64,000 nucleotides of DNA from assembly GCA_019828595.1 (NCBI GenBank), contig JAHQRK010000009.1, positions 248,001-312,000 on the forward strand. The letters run 5' to 3'. Numbering within the stretch: the stretch's first letter is position 1; every line of letters begins with the position of its first letter. Below are positions 11,423 to 22,386 of the stretch, one piece after another. Both the position numbers and the translations under genes were made by a program. The notes under the pieces are model-generated. The model was not told the origin of the DNA and made no database searches. It saw nothing but the letters and a program-made list of their open reading frames with translations. Source of the DNA: Aphanomyces cochlioides. Lineage: Eukaryota; Oomycota; Saprolegniomycetes; Saprolegniales; Verrucalvaceae.

Positions 11423-11831
11423 GCATAGAGAGCTGGCTGACCATCATCCCATACAGGAATGCACCCATCTTACAACTGCACCCAGCTGAGCCAAGACCAA
11501 ACCACCAAGGCCGCAGTCGCCCTTGGCTGGGCCGACGTGGGGCCTTGGGTTTTATCACATGAGGGGGGTGGGGCGCGTTATCGGGGGAGATGAGTTTCTC
11601 TGGGGGACTACGCATTCGTGAAGCGTTGTGTGTGTGGCTCAAAAGTCCGTCAAATTCTCGACTGGACAACATTGTGGCCCACCACTGGGGTCTCCTCCTT
11701 TTGAAAAACAGCGTCGAGGCGACTTTGCCCCTGACAATCTGTGTGTTTCTCGCCAAGACAGCCGCTTGTGCTTTACCTTGACTGATTGCGTGATGGAGGT
11801 GAAATGGGTGCCACCTCTGTCGCATTCTTTC
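11423..11831. other. No gene recognised
   Basis: Open frames on both strands overlap each other and show no family features. The end of this stretch carries ATGGGTGCCAC, matching the ATGGGTGCAAC block that precedes other GZ-IR copies. Confidence 0.3.
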
Positions 11832-11910
11832 CCTCTCTTTAATGACATCAACTCATGAAATTGCACTGAAATGTCAGCAATGTCATTTAAAAGGTCATTA
11901 AAGCGAGGTA
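11832..11910 (+). repeat. GZ-IR element copy 2 (degenerate)
   Basis: Left arm CCTCTCTTTAATGACAT, right arm GGTCATTAAAGCGAGGTA, preceded by ATGGGTGCCAC at about 11805. Shortest copy (79 bp). No glycine-zipper gene follows. Confidence 0.65.
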
Positions 11911-12176
11911 TTTCCGGTTGCCGCACGAACGTTCACTTGCTTCCACTCTCATCTCGGGGATTCCTTCCTCCCACTTCAGACTGCGTTAGTTTGTAGAGTC
12001 TACATACTGTACAGAAAAATCTGCTAGTTTAAACACCTCGTATAGCTAGATTGAACAAAAACCTCTCATGCTAAACGAAGTAATTTGATCAAATATGAGT
12101 TGTACAACGTAACGTCAGAACACATCGTTGGTTAGCCACACATTGTTAGTCTTGGTGGAAGGTGGTCGACTTGAGC

Positions 12177-12272
12177 ATGGGAGACAAAGTCACCATGCTG
12201 AAGATGATCGATGAAGGCACCCCATACGAACACATCAAGAAGCGCTTCAAGTGCTCGGTTGAGACAGAGTAG
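12177..12272 (+). pseudogene. Possible transposase HTH fragment (pogo/Tigger type)
   Basis: 31 codons reading MGDKVTMLKMIDEGTPYEHI and on to a TAG. The pattern (Lys-x-x-hydrophobic, Asp-Glu-Gly, then a second helix ending in Cys-Ser-Val) resembles the Psq/CENP-B-type helix-turn-helix at the start of pogo-like transposases. No catalytic domain follows. Identification rests on the pattern only. Confidence 0.35.
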
Positions 12273-12639
12273 TTGATGAACGACAGACGTTACTTATGGA
12301 AATGTCCTGATACCAGACGGTAAATTAGTAACTTAAAATTTGTATGCTTATACAAACGCTTCGATAAAGCTATAGCTGAACACCTTTGGAATTGAACAAG
12401 AATCCCACTCCACCGCGCGTTGTTCAAACAAGCAGGTTTATCTGTATCACATACGCTCCCCCAACACTTTCCCCCACGAAAAAGACCACCGCCCCCCCTA
12501 AACTCTCCAATGTGCATGGCAAGCATGCTTTTGCGTCGGGGGGGTGGACGTTTTGACGCTCACCGGGAAGATTTCCCCAGCATTTCCTGCAGCTGAGACA
12601 TGTACTCATGCTTAGAGTGCACAGCAATCATTGACAAGG

Positions 12640-13560
12640 TTCAAGTCTTTCGACTCAATTGTTGACAGAGACTTCGGAAAATTCGACTTTAGGGTGGTGT
12701 TACATCACAAAAGCACGACGACAGCGTGGCCGCTCCGTGTCGAGTCGTTACTTGCGATCCAAGATCTGGAAGGGGCAGTTTCTTGCTGCCAGGTCAAGAT
12801 TTGGAACCGACGATGCTGGAAGACGGTCGCGAGATGGTCATTTCGACGATGCGATCGACTTTGCATCTTTCTCCACGTGCTTTTCATGGTGCGACAGCCA
12901 ACCACGGTTTCAATTTTTGTCAAGTTGACATGCAGCAGAAAAACATGGTGATCCTCTACAAGCTGCAAGAAGGAATGCTCTGCAAAAAGAAATTTCGCAC
13001 GCCTCCCTCGCCCCCTTATCCATCGCGATGTGATTCCAATTTTTTTGAGCTACAGCTTGTCGTACAAGGCGACACTACAAGGTTGAAAACCGCTCCGTGG
13101 TGAATCAAATGGCGTTTGAAACTTGTGATGTTTGGAATCGGTCAGGGGGGACAAGAAGGTCGATGGACACTTGTTTATTTTTTCCAACGACGATGCCAAA
13201 GCGCTCTTTGAAGATTTCTTCATTCCATCGGTGAAAGCAAGACACGCTCTCTACTGGAGCCATGCACAGCTTGATTGCTCGCATCCGTCCGACTCTCGAA
13301 GCAGACGGAAAACATTTCTTTGCAATCTTGCCTCGAGTTTGAAACGGACACTGCAAAAAACATCGCGTCCACCCATTTTCCTTGCGCTGAAAAATCCATC
13401 GAAAACCTTTGGCTCTTTGGTCTCTTTCGCCACTCTATTCTTCTCACAAGACTTGGCGACGTTCCTGGGACGATACCATATTGCATTCAGAATCTTTTGC
13501 CCGTCAAATCAATCCAAACCACTGACTGCCCCCCCCCCTCCATCCCCCCCGTAGAGCACA
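12640..13560. pseudogene. Decayed coding relics, partner of 6770-7640
   Basis: Homologous to 6770-7640, with the inner part inverted relative to the outer part, so at least one inversion followed duplication. The plus strand keeps a protein-like stretch around 12800-12990 (contains GREMVISTMRSTLHLS) and 13275-13530 (contains KQTENISLQSCLEFE). Frames are broken. No family is recognised. Confidence 0.4.
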
Positions 13561-13586
13561 CTTTAGAAGACTTGTCCATTTTCACC

Positions 13587-14275
13587 TCAAATCGAGAGCA
13601 ACGGCGTCTTCATTGCCGACGCTGTCGAAAGCAAGGGGAATTCACTCTTGCCTGTCAAACAAGAGCATTGCAACGACGCCAAGAGTCTCGCCAGCAAGAT
13701 TTCCTGGAGCTTTTTGAGATCTTGCGGGTTCCAGATGATTTCGTGCGTCTCGTTGCCATGACTGTACTTCTCGCCGTGCCATCGACTTAGCACGCGGTCA
13801 ACATCGCTCCAAGCCAGTCTGCGGGCTTCCCGGACGTCCAAAGGCCGCGTTTCAAAGCCCAACGGCGTCAACAACACTTGCAACTTTGACCAACTCGTTG
13901 CCATTTCATCCACAACTTGCAAATGTGTCCTTCTGCCGTCGGTTGATTCGGCGTGGATGCGCTTCAGGGTCTCGTAGCTGCCAACAATGCGGTCGTAGTC
14001 GCGGCTTGAGATATGTTGGACAGACGCCGACATCGACCATGTCTAACGTCAGTCGCTGTCAAGAGCGCCGCCTTGCCTTCTAGCTGCGCCACCGATTGAT
14101 TCCTGGCGACTGGATGGACTTGGAGCGCTCTGTCGATGGCGGCAATCGACAAAAGGTCACGACTCGTTGCATACCCCAGGAGGAATCGACACGTCCTTGG
14201 TCGATTCTTCATTGTTTTTGTCCCCACGGAGGAGAATGAGCCCATTCCGCATTCTGCGTCCTCACAAAACATCAC
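13587..14275 (-). pseudogene. Unrecognised broken gene
   Basis: Two overlapping minus-strand frames read as natural helical protein: 14275-13964 (contains DLLSIAAIDRALQVHPVARN) and 14033-13587 (contains DYDRIVGSYETLKRIHAEST, WSKLQVLLTPLGFETRPLDV). They appear to be one coding region split by a frameshift near 14030-14050. The C terminus runs into the decayed duplicated segment at 13560. I do not recognise the family. An intact gene starting at about 14033 cannot be excluded. Confidence 0.4.
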
Positions 14276-14768
14276 GACCAGACCCTGGGAAAAATTGATT
14301 CTATTTGCTTTTTGTCATTTTTCATCAACCAATGAGCGTTTGGTCTTGAAATTATATAGGCAGGTTCAACTTTCAATGCAGAATCCATCTGTGTACATTG
14401 TACTTCAATTTTCACAAAAACTAATATAATATAATGTGATTAACGATATTAGATCCAACAAATTTCGGATTAAATATAACTGTGACAAATTATAACCTCT
14501 ATAATTTGTATAAAATGCATTCTTCGGAGGGCACTCAGTCAGGAAGAAAAGCTCGATATACTCCGTCTTTAGGTACATTTTCGTCATGAAAACCTCGACG
14601 GAATTACAGACCACATTGCAACCAGATGAGATAATACTCTTGTATTTTAATATTTTTCAACCTCTATCTTTCTTGAGATAGAACATGGGGAGGATATTCT
14701 TGACTATGTTACTGTATAAAATTATGGGCCTTTCGAAAGCCCCCTCGATGATCTCGACCACTTTTAAA
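14276..14768. other. AT-rich, no gene
   Basis: No coding signal. ACCTCTATAATTTG at about 14495 resembles the end motif ACCTCTATAATTTA at about 26835, which is typical of pogo-like TIRs, so transposon debris is likely. Confidence 0.35.
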
Positions 14769-15461
14769 TACTACTCTGGTCCGAAATGATTGTCACATTG
14801 CATATTTTTTGGAGTACAATTCTTGTTAACTTGGTTTTAGTATGAAACAGTTTGAAGAATTTATCAAATTTTAGCATATTTAAATTAAAGTATTATTCAT
14901 AAAAGATAGAATTGGCATACAAAATAGTAAATATACATATGACCTAACGATATTGGAGACCTCATCACATTTAGCTTTGCTCACGTCTCTAGGCGCCATA
15001 TTTGGCCCTGCAAATGCATACAAACTTATTCAATATGTTTCAGTGATGCGTGGACGGACGCAGGAGCTCACAGGGTCGCCGGAAAAGGGCCTTAGAGCCA
15101 GATCATTCGGTTTTGAGTTGTGAGCATCGAATTTGAGCGTCTTGGTCGATAGTCTCTCAAAAATACCGTTAATAAATTGGAGACTAAGTGATCTATTTGT
15201 GTGTGCGGTGGGACCGCGTTTCATTGCGATTTGATTCACTGGCGGAAGATTTTCTGTAATTTGAATCAGAGGACAAACTTTGAGGCATTAGGCAGATATT
15301 GCAAACAAATCCGTGTCCGTGCCCGTCATTTTTACTTGCAGAAACTAATTCAACCACTGAAACTCTTGAGACTTTATCACGGATTCCGTGAAAATGGTAG
15401 TTTCGACGGATACGGATAACCCCCATGTAGTCGGATAACGGAACAATCCAAAATCATCTCA

Positions 15462-16203
15462 ATGAGCCGCTGGACAAGCGAAGACGACATGGCACTCCTC
15501 ATTCAGGCAAACAATGAGCGTCCGTTCCTTCAAAAGGACGGCGTCATGAGAGCATGGGGTGTTCTTGCCAGAAACCTTCTCATTGCACCCGATTTCACGC
15601 GCGGACCCACCGAGATCTATGGCAAAGAGGTCTCGCACAGGTTTCATCTCTTGCTCGACAAACACGAAAAGTTTCAAAAAGAGTCCGTTTATCTCTCAGG
15701 TGTCGACCAAGAGCACTCGGAGCGCCATATTCTCCTTGACGAGCTGGTTGCACTGCGTGCTGACAACATTGCAATGAAAAAAGGCCAGCAAGATGCAAAC
15801 GCGAATGTAAAGGCCGACAAGGTGATGATAAAATCCATGTATTAAATAATTAAGTAAATAGGCTAAGAGTGAAGCAGCAGCCAAGCACATAAGAGAGGAG
15901 GCTATGAAAACTTGCTCAAAGAAACGAAAAAAGACCCAAAATGACGATACGCCCGACGACACGACTCCGTCGAAAAAGAAGATTTTTGGTGACTTCCATC
16001 AAGACGAAATTCGTCTCGAACGAGAAAGGCTAGCGTTGAAGAAAGAAAAGTTGGCCCGTGAATTTGAGGAGAAACAGCTCGAGAGAAACAAAAGACGCGA
16101 AAAGAGAGAATTTGAGCGCAAGCAGCGTGAAGAGGATCGAAAACATATTTCAGACATGATGGCTCTTGTACGAGCAGCTTTAGACAACATGCACGGTCGC
16201 TAG
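15462..16203 (+). CDS. Harbinger Myb/SANT-like accessory protein, two exons
   Basis: Exons 15462-15821 and 15862-16203 around a 40-bp intron (GTGATG...AAATAG, phase 0) give 233 residues. The N-terminal part (RWTSEDDMALLIQANNERPF, then WGVLARNLL) has the tryptophan-spaced pattern of the SANT/Myb-like DNA-binding protein that accompanies PIF/Harbinger transposases and is needed for their transposition. The C-terminal part is a long charged coiled coil (KREFERKQREEDRKHIS). The gene converges on the transposase, the usual arrangement. No frame disruption is seen. Confidence 0.8.
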
Positions 16204-16305
16204 ATCCTTTAAAATTGATAATTCATTCAAAGTCTGCAATAACACGGAGTACTTAATTATACTGCGTTGTTATTTCGTTAATCTGGTTTTATGGTAGAGA
16301 TAAAG

Positions 16306-17412
16306 CTATTGCGAAGGACTCGAGAGATAGTCTTCAAGTGATAGAGGCTTCAAATTGAAGAAGATGCTGATTTGGTTGCGTTCTTCGTAACAGCATTGAC
16401 AATTGGTTAAAAGCATTGCAACGGATATTACTTTGCCCACGCTTTGGAGCATAATCTTTTGCTGCATCTTACATGTTATGAAGGACCAAACAGTCTTTAC
16501 GCGAGCAAACCACCATTCAACGGACTGACGGACAGTACTCATGGTGCTGTTGAATTTGGCTTGTTGAGGAGATAAGGAGTTGCTTTTATATCCGGAGAAT
16601 ATCAATTTCAGGACGCCGTAGGCAGGATCCCCGTACAAGTAATAGTTTTCAAATACATCGGACCTGTCTGTAAGATAGTCCATCAACTTACTCATACGAA
16701 GCATTGTAGTGTCATGGCGCGATCCCTCTAAGGGGCCCCAGAAGTGAATACACAAGCCATCTGGAGATGTGACGGCTTGAAAATTCAAGCAATGTCTTCT
16801 CTTGTGACCACTGTAAATGTACCTTTGAAGGTCGCGAAACTCTGATGCTTCTCCTTGATTAATGCGGCACGTCTCAAATTTACTGCCATCGATAAAGCCA
16901 AAGAGGCATGACACTGGAGATCCCTTATCAGTAATCGCCTTGGCGTAAAGGGATAATCTGTTCTTTGTCAAGGGGCAGAAGTAAATTGTTTCGTGCCATT
17001 TTGCGTACAAAATACTGACCATGTGATTGAAAACCCGACAAAGTGCTTCTCTGGACCGTCCAAATGTGTCTATTATATCACAGTAGCGCTTGGGATAACT
17101 CAAACGATGCAGAACAATACAAATCGCTTCAACTGCATGCAAGGAATCGCGCGCTGACGTTAAGACGATATCAGGAAGGCGAAGACAACGTACGAGTTGT
17201 AGAATTCCAGCGCGTTTAAAGCGGAATTTCAATCTTAGCTCCGCGTCATTGAAGTCGTCCAGGTCAAAGCGAACGTCGGGAATTCGCGGTCGTTCTACTG
17301 CTTCGACCAATAAGAGTAGTAAGCGACGTCGTCGCAGAGGCTTCATGAAACGCGACGACCTTAAGATGAGAAGGAGCTCGAGGACCGACAGCATGTTGGC
17401 TCGATCTAGCAA
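16306..17412 (-). CDS. PIF/Harbinger transposase (DDE_Tnp_4)
   Basis: Uninterrupted 368 residues, the usual length. It cuts and pastes the element through an RNase H-fold DDE domain. The triad is visible: Asp175 in FGFIDGSK, Asp262 in LYGDPAYG and Glu299 in RQSVEWWF. The conserved block YSGHKRRHCLNFQAV precedes the second Asp. A helical N-terminal region with FGRSREALCRVFNH is the typical DNA-recognition segment. With matching TIRs and an intact partner gene, this copy may be mobile. Compare the dead relative at 28047-28945. Confidence 0.92.
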   Translation of the reverse strand: MLDRANMLSVLELLLILRSSRFMKPLRRRRLLLLLVEAVERPRIPDVRFDLDDFNDAELRLKFRFKRAGILQLVRCLRLPDIVLTSARDSLHAVEAICIVLHRLSYPKRYCDIIDTFGRSREALCRVFNHMVSILYAKWHETIYFCPLTKNRLSLYAKAITDKGSPVSCLFGFIDGSKFETCRINQGEASEFRDLQRYIYSGHKRRHCLNFQAVTSPDGLCIHFWGPLEGSRHDTTMLRMSKLMDYLTDRSDVFENYYLYGDPAYGVLKLIFSGYKSNSLSPQQAKFNSTMSTVRQSVEWWFARVKTVWSFITCKMQQKIMLQSVGKVISVAMLLTNCQCCYEERNQISIFFNLKPLSLEDYLSSPSQ

Positions 17413-17719
17413 CTGCCCACTGATCGTATGTTATTTGCGGAAACGGATTGAATTTCCCTTGCGAAATCTTCTAAATTTAGTCCGAGTCCGTGTTCGTGTC
17501 CGCCATCGACCTACCCACGGACACGGACACGGATACAATTGCGAAATCTGCCTATTGTTTCTCCTGCATGGCAATGAATTTCGCCTGAATAAATATATCC
17601 AATCAAAGAGGAGATAAAGCAATTTCATTTGCACCAATCAAATGTAGAATTCCTCAAAGAGGACCAACGAAACTCCACTGAAAAGTCAAATGTGACAATC
17701 ATTTCGGACCAGAGTAGTA

Positions 17720-18277
17720 TTGTGGTTTTAATAAAAAACTGGAGTCGTGCGGAATAAGCAAGCAAATTGACGCAACAATTGACTCATACAAATTTCAAGT
17801 GAAAAGAAATTGAAAGTTTCGAACATGTTTTCAAACATTTAAAACGTTTGAAATTACACTATTTAATAGTCACGATTGTGGGCAATATAAGAAAATGTTT
17901 GCGTAAACTTTAAATAGTGTATGCGTCAGTTAATTAAAACATTTTCAAAACATCTCAAATTTCCAGTTTTGAACCAAAACGACAATACGTAGTAGCAATC
18001 TATTTTTGACAGAAAATGTTATGTTTTTGAGCAAATTTTGTGATTTTCGTGGGAAAGCCCAAAATATTCGTTCCGGAACATACGAAACATTAGCCAATCA
18101 AAACCGAGATGATCGGCCTGTTCGTCACTGACACTGCATCCATGAGTCGTTCGTTCCTCAACGCCGATAAGGAATACGAGCCAACGAGTCTCGCCATACC
18201 CGGAGCGATGCCGTTCACCCCGTATTGAACTTGCCTCATCGACTGACATCCCGAGTACGTCTAGTGTTCCCTTACCT
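17720..18277. other. AT-rich, no gene
   Basis: No coding signal on either strand beyond a short minus-strand frame without family features. It may be the left part of the element carrying the 18278-19240 and 19264-20594 genes, but I found no convincing TIR. Confidence 0.3.
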
Positions 18278-19240
18278 TTGCATGTAGCACTAAGCGGCGA
18301 GCCACATGTTATTCTGGCCAACCCCCACGACACGCTATTCCGGTTTATAGTTGATTGTCGTCTAAAGAACACTACTGGTCAGCGACTAGACAGCGCTAAC
18401 AAGCTTGGACTCTTTCTCATCGCACAGAATGGCTGGAGCAGCATAAAACTTCGCATGTGGGAAATTTGTCTGCCGTCGCTGCAACCATTGGCAATCTATG
18501 GAGGTGAAGTACCTTGCTGGAGCTTGAGCACTGAACCACCAACAATTGAGCAATTTGACAAGTATATTGCGCTGCGCATCGAAACATCTGGAGGAGCTCG
18601 AAATTTGCCGCTCTGGCAAACAGACCGAGATGCCCACATAGCTCTATCCAAATTGCGCGAAAAAACAATAACTATGTCGGTATACAAATGGGGTAACGAA
18701 TTGGCCACTGGACCACAATTTGCTGCATTCAGTAAAGCATGTATCGAGCCAGCCAATGTCGATCGCTCTGGTGCAGCGTCAGAGTCCGAGCAACAAGACA
18801 TTATTTCTCAATTAAAAGCGAAGTGGCACAATTTATCGGCGCCAGAAATGGCCTGGCGAATATGGGCAAACGACATCTGCCAGCTTCCCAATGGACAACG
18901 TGAGCGTGTTATGTTGAAAGGGCCACCACAAAATATCATCACGCTATTTCGTTCGACATCGACAAGTGCGCATCAACGCATTTTGCGTCTTAAACGCAAT
19001 TGTCATCTGGCATTAGACCTTGTCAACGGAACAATGGATCAATTGACGGCATTGCGTGCCGACATATTACAGCAAAGGGCTGTGATGGATTCTCGGCTTG
19101 ACGCATTTGAAACAATGTTCAGATCAAAGCGAGAAATAATTGAGGGATATGCAGAAGACCTCGACCCTTCTCCTGATGATATTGCGGTGCTACGTGTACT
19201 TGGAGCAATACCAAGCCAGGAAGACAACGACCACACGTGA
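18278..19240 (+). CDS. Unrecognised 320-residue protein beside an IS630-like transposase
   Basis: Open frame of 320 residues with natural composition (e.g. LGLFLIAQNGWSSIKLRMWE, SAPEMAWRIWANDICQL). The C-terminal ~90 residues (TSAHQRILRLKRNCHLALDL onward) are helical and acidic at the end. I recognise no domain. It stops 23 bp before the end of the convergent transposase at 19264-20594, so the two may form one transposon, as Myb and transposase do in Harbinger. Short Trp/Leu-rich blocks and a nuclear-type size would suit an accessory DNA-binding protein, but that is inference. The true start could be downstream of 18278. Confidence 0.6.
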   Translation: MHVALSGEPHVILANPHDTLFRFIVDCRLKNTTGQRLDSANKLGLFLIAQNGWSSIKLRMWEICLPSLQPLAIYGGEVPCWSLSTEPPTIEQFDKYIALRIETSGGARNLPLWQTDRDAHIALSKLREKTITMSVYKWGNELATGPQFAAFSKACIEPANVDRSGAASESEQQDIISQLKAKWHNLSAPEMAWRIWANDICQLPNGQRERVMLKGPPQNIITLFRSTSTSAHQRILRLKRNCHLALDLVNGTMDQLTALRADILQQRAVMDSRLDAFETMFRSKREIIEGYAEDLDPSPDDIAVLRVLGAIPSQEDNDHT

Positions 19241-19263
19241 TGTTATCAATTTAAAATTTGAAT

Positions 19264-20594
19264 TCAATTTGAATCGACGTCATCTCCGTCTCGTTGAGTA
19301 AACCCAAGCAATTCGTGTACATTTGTGTCGTCATTTTGTCTGATACGCACTGTGTCACATTCCAAACCTCGTGAAGGATCAAAAACGCCATCTTGTCTAT
19401 AGCCACAATGCTGGAATATGCTCTGTATATTGAAATGCTCAAATTCACACAGTTTGCGTATGACGTAGACTTCAAGTGGCTCACGCGAATTTTCAACATA
19501 ATGGCGCTGCATGGACCGCTTGACCAGGCGAAACAGATATTCGATTGGGTTGTAAAAAGGACAATAGGCAGGTAGAAAAATTGGGACAAGCCAATCGACC
19601 TCAAGTAAAATATGATGCCAGGATGGCAGTGTATTTTGGCTCCATCTAAAATCCAAACAGATCCACGTCCAGGGTACGCACGGATTGATTTACCCGAATG
19701 AGCATGAATTCGGCAGCAATCGATAAATTTGCCACGATCAAAAGTTCCCTCAGTATGAAAGATTTCAACAACGCCGTCAATGTCGATCCAACACAAAGCG
19801 GATACACGGGCTTTACGGTTGAATTCACCCCTGATGGCGAGCTTCTTTCCCCTGAGGCAATAGCCTCGAGTGCGAAGCATGCCGTGATTATCAAAACTTG
19901 CCTCGTCCAAGAATTGGATATTGAGTTGGCTCCATTCAATTGAAGACAGTTCGTTAGTGAAACGAACAATATCTTTGATCTTGATGTTGATAGCTTGTCG
20001 CTCGAGCACTTTTCTAGTGTAGCCACCATCACGAAGGATTTGCCATACGGTTGATACCGATATTGTTACATGAAACTTGAGTTGAAATGCCGCTTTAGCC
20101 TCGTCCAAGAATGCCAGAGGTTGCTTGTCATAGAACTCAATCACCCATTGCTTTTGAACTTGTGAAAACTTGTTTGTCCGTATTGAGTTCTTCCTTTCGT
20201 ACGCTCCATCAGACTCGTACCGCTGAATCCAATTGTCAATAGTATTGACGTGCTTCTTGTAGAGCGTTGCGAGCTGATATTTTGAGACGCCCAAGAAGTA
20301 GTACCCATATAACGCATGCATAATAGTATTTACCGAGGCATGGCGCTGCTCCACAGCACAGATCAACATGGACATGTTGGATTGTGTGCGATGAGAGAAA
20401 GTAGGAATCATGAGATTCTCGCATTTGATTGGTTGATCCGACTTGCTCCAACTCTTCGAGCAGCCGATGACGTCATCAAATTCTTGCCTGTGATTGGTGT
20501 TCCGACTTTTTTCCGACATTTTGCCCAACCGATTGGGATTGCTTCTCACAATTTCGAACCGGAAACGCAATAACTTATTTATGAACCGTGACAA
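19264..20594 (-). pseudogene. IS630/Tc1-like transposase (DDE_3), single frameshift
   Basis: From about 20519 (MSEKSRNTNHRQ) down to 19264. An N-terminal helix-turn-helix (FLGVSKYQLATLYKKHVNTI, winged helix to KVLERQAI) is followed by a DDE domain: first Asp in IQFLDEASFDNHG, second in WILDGAKIH, third acidic Glu in NPIEYLF. One frameshift near 19585 splits it: the first frame runs to YLRSIG and the second resumes with LVPIFLPAYCPFYNPIEYLF. All three catalytic residues survive, so the damage is a single base and could be recent or an assembly error. The neighbouring plus-strand ORF is convergent. Confidence 0.82.
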
Positions 20595-20617
20595 AAAAAT
20601 ATATTTGCTTTTAATAC

Positions 20618-20850
20618 TTTATTGTCTTTTTCACTGAAATTTGTATTTTTGACTAAAAATTGAAATATTATCAAATACTATTCAGGTATACTAGTAGTGA
20701 GTTCAAGTGTTATATGAAAGTACATTCAATAAAGTAAATCTTTGAATGTGTGTTTTGTGTGTGTTTTTGTCAAGAAGACAAATACTCGATTCTGATTGGC
20801 TATAGATCTCAAATAGATTTGGAAAAATAGATACATCTGCGGCATCTGTG
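20618..20850 (+). repeat. MITE family M1, copy E (diverged)
   Basis: Starts TTATTGTCTTTTTCACTGAA and retains GATTCTGATTGGCTA and GTGTGTTTT blocks in the same order as copy A at 1527-1779. The right boundary is approximate. Confidence 0.6.
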
Positions 20851-20879
20851 TTAAGAATATCATATTCTTGTATGGGGTG

Positions 20880-21559
20880 TGTTAAAGATTCCAACACAAA
20901 TGCCTGGAATCCATGTTCAATGATAAATTTATACTTGATTTCATTAAATGTATCCGGAAAGTGCAAGATTCCAGGCAACTATGTTAGAGAATCTATCACA
21001 TTTATTTACATTCGGCTGATTGGCCAATATTATAAAGCTAGAAGTACTGAGCAGCATGAAGTAAAGTTGAAAAACTTTTAGATGCAATCGCTCTTAACTC
21101 CAATACTTTGCATTGCTCGAGCAATCAAAATTTCATAAGGCATTCTATGTATTTGAGGATTATTCTAACGAAATTTATTTAATGTGCCAGTGGCTTGCTG
21201 CGATTTTTCTGAATTGTTTGCCTCTGCTGTTCCTCATTGCTGAACTAGATGAATTTGGTCGAATTCACCAGCACGGCATATTTTAAACTAATGAACATAA
21301 CTGTTGTGAGTAATAATAAAGTTCAGGTGCCCAAATGAATGGCACAAAGCTTCTCGTAGTTCTGTGATTTGTTTAAGCATCGGTATCGGTGGTAATAGTC
21401 ATGGTAGATCGCACGATCAATTTGAGAAACACTTCAGCAGAATTGTTGAGAATTGCAAAGCTTTGTTGAAGGGAAAATTTACGAAAATACAGTTTGATGT
21501 CATTGTTTATTCAGACTTGTGAAAGAGATACTGATTTCCCCCCCGACTTTGAAACGGCC
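20880..21559. other. AT-rich, no gene
   Basis: No coding signal or RNA gene recognised. The last ~40 bp (from about 21520) pair with 22505-22550, extending the giant inverted repeat described next. Confidence 0.35.
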
Positions 21560-22386
21560 AAAATCGAATAATTTTTGAAACTTTATAATATTAGTTACTA
21601 CTCTGGTCCGAAATATTTGCTACACTGTTTTATCTTGATTTGAGTATGTCCGGATATGAGGATATATGGATTTTTGTATACAACCTCAAAACATTATATA
21701 AAATTTCACAGGATGTCCAATATTTTTATTCAAACAGCACCGATGTCCCGACGACACAGGTCTCTCTGTGTTCATCTTGAACAGAAATAGCGAAGTCTAA
21801 CGTCAGTATAATGTCAGTTATGTTTTAGCGCATGTCAGGTGTGGCTATTGGCGGCTCTCATCGCGAGAGCGCTATGTTTGACAGTCATCTCTAGGTTTGA
21901 TAGGTTCCAGCCTTCTGACGACCTGCAACCGGGCTATACACCAAGAACCAGCAGTGTTGCTATGTTAACACCATCTATCTTTGATGCTGAATCCAGATAT
22001 GTGATTAAATTGGGCTCAATTCCTACGTCAGAAGGCTGGAACCTATCAAACCTAGAGATGACTGTCAAACATAGCGCTCTCGCGATGAGAGCCGCCAATA
22101 GCCACACCTGACATGCGCTAAAACATAACTGACATTATACTGACGTTAGACTTCGCTATTTCTGTTCAAGATGAACACAGAGAGACCTGTGTCGTCGGGA
22201 CATCGGTGCTGTTTGAATAAAGATATTGGGCATCCTGTGAAATTTTATATAATGTTTTGAGGTTGTATACAAAAATCCATATATCCTCATATCCGGACAT
22301 ACTCAAATCAAGATAAAACAGTGTAGCAAATATTTCGGACCAGAGTAGTAACTAATATTATAAAGTTTCAAAAATTATTCGATTTT
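21560..22386. repeat. Giant inverted repeat, 361-bp arms (foldback element)
   Basis: Arms 21560-21920 and 22026-22386 are equal in length (361 bp) and complementary with only a few mismatches, around a 105-bp spacer. Each arm contains TACTACTCTGGTCCGAAATA near its outer end, the same TIR as the element at 14769-17719. An outer pairing (about 21520-21560 with 22505-22550) is interrupted on the right by a ~120-bp insertion carrying another copy of that TIR. Transcription would give a ~360-bp double-stranded RNA hairpin. Confidence 0.9.

Larger units (their letters stand above)
15290..17553. mobile_element. PIF/Harbinger DNA transposon, apparently intact
   Basis: 2264 bp with inverted ends AGGCAGATATTGCAA and TTGCGAAATCTGCCT, then degenerate copies of ATCCGTGTCCGTG inside both ends. 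The flanking trinucleotide is ATT on both sides (15287-15289 and 17554-17556), a 3-bp duplication as expected for the superfamily. It carries the two expected convergent genes: a Myb/SANT-type protein (plus) and a DDE transposase (minus). It is nested in a Tc1-like element. Confidence 0.88.
14769..17719. mobile_element. Tc1/mariner-like TIR element carrying a nested Harbinger
   Basis: Left end (14769-14799) and right end (17689-17719) are about 30-bp inverted repeats starting TACTACTCTGGTCCGAAAT. Without the Harbinger at 15290-17553 the host element is about 680 bp with no recognisable transposase, so it is a non-autonomous (MITE-like) element. The same TIR recurs at 21596, 22336-22351 and 22402-22420. 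Assignment to Tc1/mariner is inferred from TA at the ends. Confidence 0.75.

Noticed and set aside
11412..11825. 137-codon minus-strand open frame
   Set aside because: Runs into the hAT TIR and target duplication and has no family features.
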